Origin: Oncomelania hupensis
Lineage: Eukaryota > Mollusca > Gastropoda > Littorinimorpha > Pomatiopsidae
NCBI GenBank assembly: GCA_036898135.1
Contig: CM072522.1
Span: 248,001 to 312,000, forward strand
Length of the DNA stretch: 64,000 nucleotides
Reading direction: 5' to 3'
Shown here: one piece after another, positions 59,760 to 64,000 of the stretch
Position numbering within the stretch: position 1 is the first letter of the stretch
How the letters are laid out: every line of letters begins with the position of its first letter
Notes under the pieces: model-generated
Database searches by the model: none
Told to the model about the DNA's origin: nothing
The model's input: only the letters and a program-made list of their open reading frames with translations
Made by a program: the position numbers and the translations under genes

Positions 59760-60000
59760 GTGCACTAAGTCATGTGCCACAGAAAAACAGTATTATGACT
59801 GTGTGGTGTGTTGTGTGTGTGCGTGTGTGTGTGTGGGGGTGTGTGGGTGTGTGTGTGTGTGTGTGCAGTGTAGCAGAGATATTATGCAGACTGACCCGGA
59901 AACCTATAGTCATAGAGCAGTTGATTGACTACGTATTCCTATGACATTGTGCGTGTGCGTGTGTGTGTGTGGGCGTGTGTGGTGTGTGTGCGTGTGTCTA
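59697..60000. repeat. (GA)n and (GT)n microsatellites
   Basis: GA run at 59697-59757, GT runs at about 59805-59870 and 59950-60000. Confidence 0.9.
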
Positions 60001-60823
60001 GGTGTGCGTAGACATAAGCCTTGAAATGGGTGACTAACCTTGCTTTTTATGCAGGAAATGGGTGAGTGTATTAGCCACCCAGTTTTTTCCAGCCACCCAC
60101 TTTTTTCTAAGTACGCAGGAGTGCTCTTTTAGTGCATGGGAGTGCAGTTGTAGTGCACGAAAGTGTTTTAAGTACAAGGGAGTGCTCTATCAGTGACGGA
60201 GAAAATCCAGTCAATTTTTGGAAAATTTTGCAAGAAAGTTTGACCTATTTCGTCGCCTATAGGAGACGAACTAGGTCAACTTTTGAGACGGAAAGAGCCA
60301 ATTTTGCATTAGATTCTTACATTTCTAGAAGAAGTTTGCGTTCTTTCCGTCAAAAAAATCACTTTCCGATTCTTACATTCTTAGTAAAACCCAGTCTTGG
60401 TGTTCTACATACTTGTGTGCGGGTGTGTGTGTGTACACGAATGTGATGCACACATAGTAATGTGTATGTGAGTGGCTGTTTCTTAATTAAGTGGTTCATA
60501 ATCATACGTGACCCTAATCCGTGATGCCTACCTAGTACCATGACTTTATTAGCAATGTTAAATCTAGTCTCATGTTTTTGAAGTTACAACAGTTTACTGA
60601 TGTATTCGTTGAGGAATGTCTCAAGTTGTAACTAGTCATGTGTATAGTGTCCATGTAACACCATTAATTTTAATTTGCTCAGTAGCCTATTGGTTGTTAC
60701 TTATTTTCTTATAATGTTTGTAAAACCTCCACTCCCCTGTAGTTAGTGAAGGGAAACAACAATGTTGATATAGCGTTGACAGTGGAAGTGCGTAATGTGT
60801 AACCCTAGAATGACTAGCTTAAA

Positions 60824-61712
60824 TAATAATAATAATAATAATAGTAATAATAATGGACATTTATATAGCGCTATTACTTTTCTTTTTATAGACAAGCGCA
60901 TAGCGCTTTACACGAAAGGAAAGAAACAAACATGAAACAACTTACAATATTGCTACAATGAGAAAAAATAAAATAAAATAAAACCAAACACACAAAATCA
61001 AACAAAATACATAAAGTTAACTTTCTGCAAACAAGTCATCACAATCACAGCAAATCCACAAGCATAGCCAAAGGCAGAACAAATATGAGCTGCGGCTAGG
61101 GTCTATAGAATGAAGGATTTAGTCAGGATAGTAGAGTTTGAAGAGGTGAGATTTTAGAGCTTTCTTGAATGAGGGTGTGGTCTGCTTGTGTCTGATGTTG
61201 GCTGGAAGAGTGTTCCATTGTCTGGGTGCACAATAGGTGAATGCCCGTTCTCCGTACATTTTGGTGTTGGTTTTTTGAATGCAGAGTGTGCGAGAGTCAG
61301 AAGAAGAGCGAAGAGTGCGAGAAGGGACATAGACTGACAGCAGATCTGACAGATATGAAGGGCAGGTTCCAGAGAAGAAATTATGGCACAGTACGGACAG
61401 TTTGTATTTAATGCGGGCCTCTATGGGTAGCCAATGAAGCTTACGGAGTAATGGAGTGATGTGATCGCGCTTTTTTGCCCTAAAGACTAGCCTAGCAGCA
61501 CAATTCTGGACTTTTTGAAGTTTGTCTATGAGATGACTCGGGCAGGAAGCCAGTAGGGCATTACAATAGTCTAGCCTAGACAAGACTAAAGCACAGACTA
61601 AGGTGATGGTTGCTTGAAGGGTTAAGTAGCAGCGAATGGAGCTGATCTGACGCAAGGCAGCATATGCTGATTTACAAACTTGTGCAATATGGAAATCAAG
61701 CGTCATGTCACT
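60824..61712 (-). mobile_element. L2-like LINE 3' fragment with (ATT)n tail
   Basis: The minus-strand frame 61706-61119 (195 residues) includes CNALLASCPSHLIDKLQKVQ, then LHWLPIEARIKYK and APRQWNTLPANIR, ending KSHLFKLYYPD. This is the C-terminal RT region of L2/CR1-type elements. A 3' untranslated part follows and ends AGCGCTATATAAATGTCC followed by (ATT)n at 60824-60851. That end is shared with the SINEs at 17342 and 26523. The frame is open in this part; the RT core is missing. Confidence 0.8.
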
Positions 61713-64000
61713 ACAGTGAGCCCCTTAAATGTATTAAGGGTGTGTGTGGGATGAGTCAGTGCGTGGATAAGAATGAATGTGCAAGGATTACCATGGTCAT
61801 GAGAAAGCGTGAATGATTGAGAAAATGGCAATTATAATCTTAAGATTTTTTTTTTGATTTTTTTTAAATGCATTAAGGTGTTCTAATATCCGCTACCGTT
61901 TCTTTATTGTATACATGTACGCTAACCTTTGTGTTGTCTTCTTAATATGTTAACAGTTACTGTGCATCACACACAAATATCCTTGTGCAAATGGGGACAA
62001 TAAAGATTCGTTATTCGTTATAATTATGGTGCCATATTGTATTAATTCATATGTAAAGATATGGAGCTGAAATAGGAATGTAATTCAGTTGTATAATTTA
62101 TATCTAATGATGAATGAATGTGCAGTAGTACTATGTTATAAATATAAGTGAGCTGTGATTATAAAGTTTGGCTCATAGCCCATTGTGTAAAAGGCTACAC
62201 AATGTGTGTACAGTGTTAAAGTGGCTATAGGTATTGTCATAAGAATTGTGAAAATAGTGACTGTATCAGTGTAAAGGCATAGAGAAGATATTCTACAAAG
62301 GAAATGATCTTCGAGCGCTCTGAAATATAATAATGTGTCAAACATGCATATAGTTTCTTTAAGTATAAGAGCACAAATTTACGATTGCATAAATGTTGTA
62401 TACAGAGGCCAGTTCGGAGTGGAAACTTCCTGGTGTGTGGCTGATGGAGCTGTCCTTGTGACATCATCTATGAGACCGGATGTGGACACCATCAATACCT
62501 TCATCTCTCCTTCGTTTAATCATCACTGGTGCAGACGTGCAGCAATGGTGGCGAAGAAAATCTCCAGACTTTAGCTACGGGATCACCTGCAGTGTTCCCC
62601 ATGGGTAGCCTCTGTTTCCTAGCATCGGCTGAGAATTCTGCGTCTAGTGATGGTCTGTAAAACTGTGAGTACAGTCTTTAATAATTAATACTGAGAGATC
62701 AGGAATCTCCGTCAAGTCACCGGTGTTCCATTATTGACAGTGATGACACTAGAGCAATGTGTAGAGGTGAGTGATGTCTCAAGAAAGAGACAAAGACCCG
62801 TGTTAGCCACTGACTGAATAAGTGCTGGATTTCTATATTAGCCTATATGCAACTTATAGATTATCTGAAATTTGCGATTGTGATGCTACGAATTGTATGA
62901 TTTAATGTTATCGTTGTATATGGTTGAATGAGAAATAGCATAACAGAAGGGCAAAGAGAGACAACTGTGTAGTCTTTGTCCTTGGTTGTAAGCGCGTGGG
63001 CAACGATGGATGTGAGTCTATAGTAAACAGAGATAGAACATGCACATAATCATTTCATTAGACTATTCATAGTTATTTATATATAAATATTTAATTTAAC
63101 ATAAAACCCTACGTTACAACGTTACTTTGACATTTTTACAAATTTGTCTATATTTTTAAGCTATCCCTAACCTAACCCTAACTCTAACCCTAACCCTTAA
63201 GCGAACCCTAAGCCTAACACAGCCCTAACCCTAACGGAACACTGTTTTGACGTCCAAATAACAGGGTCCGTCAAAAGAAAGTACGTAGAGGTTCAAGTGT
63301 ATGTCAGAGTAAAGGCGTTTCTACCTAGCTACATAATGATACACCTAGTGACTAGGAACAAACATTACTGACTAGATTGCCTTCATCACTACATGTTATC
63401 ACGACATTTGTTCCAAAAATACCTTCTTATCCTTCACACACATGCACACACACACACACCCACACAGACTAGGGGCAAACATTATTGACTAGGATACCGT
63501 CAAAATATCACTTAAACATTGTGTGGTAGAGTCGGTTTTTACGCGTATGTGTGTGTGAGTGTGTGTATTAGTGTATGTTTATGAATGAAAGACAAGAGTT
63601 GAAGTATAGAATAATAAGTAAATGATAGTATGAATGATAGTATGAATGATTGGTTTTGTTATCATGCTAGCATGGGAAGTAAGCATATATGGTATGAAGA
63701 AAGTTAGTTTATCAGATTTATTTCCCTTACATATTATAATAATCATTTTTTTTTACGTGCGCTGATTTTGCGCATTGGAGGCATTTTTGAATCTAAGAGT
63801 TCACTAGTTTTGTCACTCTTTCTCTGAATGTCAATGTATGAAGACGTACGGTTTTGTGCTTAATATTGTGTAAACCGGTTTTTCTGTACTGGAATTCTTT
63901 TCAACCTCTCATCATACTGATGAGGTCAGGAATATTGTTTTGTATCGATACTATTTTGTAGATATTGTATTAATTTACTTGTCATATATTATTTTCTTTG
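61713..64000. other. AT-rich non-coding sequence, no gene recognised
   Basis: A short GC-richer patch at 62400-62640 has an open frame (SWCVADGAVLVTSSMRPD) with no family match that I know. AATAAAG at about 62000 and simple repeats occur. No exon with both splice signals was convincing. Confidence 0.5.
63165..63236 (+). repeat. Degenerate interstitial telomere-like repeat (CCCTAA)n
   Basis: About ten CCCTAA-type units with single-base changes (CCTAACC, CTCTAAC, CCCTAAG) in about 70 bp. This is the complement of the TTAGGG metazoan telomere repeat. It is too short and diverged to be a functional telomere. Confidence 0.75.

Noticed and set aside
62335..62574. 79-codon open frame (SWCVADGAVLV...)
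   Set aside because: No family recognised, no convincing splice sites; left as unassigned.

Overview
The window looks like a transposon-rich stretch of a gastropod mollusc genome, possibly a heterobranch snail or sea slug. The evidence is a pair of incomplete GRL101-type receptor loci (the LDLa/LRR/7TM receptor family first described in the pond snail Lymnaea), intron-split genes, tRNA-derived SINEs, Gmr1-type Ty3 retrotransposons, long (TA)n arrays and TTAGGG-type repeats. The taxon is an inference; no species marker was seen.

Host genes. All clear host coding sequence is on the minus strand. Locus A has two exons, 38699-38109 (C-type lectin second half, LDLa) and 22212-20115 (three LDLa, leucine-rich repeats, seven transmembrane helices, stop). 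They join in phase across a 15.9 kb intron full of retroelements. Locus B has exons 19001-17959 (two CUB-like domains, LDLa) and 14371-14157 (C-type lectin first half), which also join in phase. A holds exactly the 3' half and B exactly the 5' half of one domain layout, with B lying downstream of A. They are either two tandem receptor genes, each incomplete here, or one gene with permuted exons through rearrangement or misassembly. A THAP-like zinc-finger exon (25228-25513, minus) and a possible first exon (24207-24224, plus) also lie inside A's large intron.

Mobile DNA, left to right. 1-3542: 5' part of a Gmr1-like LTR element (minus). 7500-8660: diverged LTR pieces. 8712-11130: I-group LINE (minus) split by an RTE-like insertion. 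11210-14020: further RTE-like copies. 15020-16985: pieces of L1-like and CR1-like LINEs. 17342 and 26523: SINEs. 22977-23596: solo LTR with target duplication. 27607-29463: RTE-like copies. 29464-36153: Gmr1-like element (plus). 36695-39777: RTE-like copies. 40187-53008: Gmr1-like element (minus) whose 5' LTR is interrupted by another, internally deleted element at 48570-52717. 53440-54663: RTE-like copy. 54676-58447: a LINE flanked by a 12-bp target duplication. 59490-61712: two LINE 3' fragments. From 61.7 kb to the end I see no gene, only a short degenerate CCCTAA array at 63.2 kb.

All LTR elements whose pol is visible carry integrase upstream of reverse transcriptase, the unusual order of the Gmr1 lineage. 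Each shows a visible defect or truncation: an integrase Asp-to-Tyr change, a protease Asp-to-His change with a late stop, or large deletions. The element at 1-3542 has a heat-shock-element-like array in its leader. The RTE-like copies end in (GGATA)n. The SINEs share their 3' end with an L2-like LINE at 60.8 kb.
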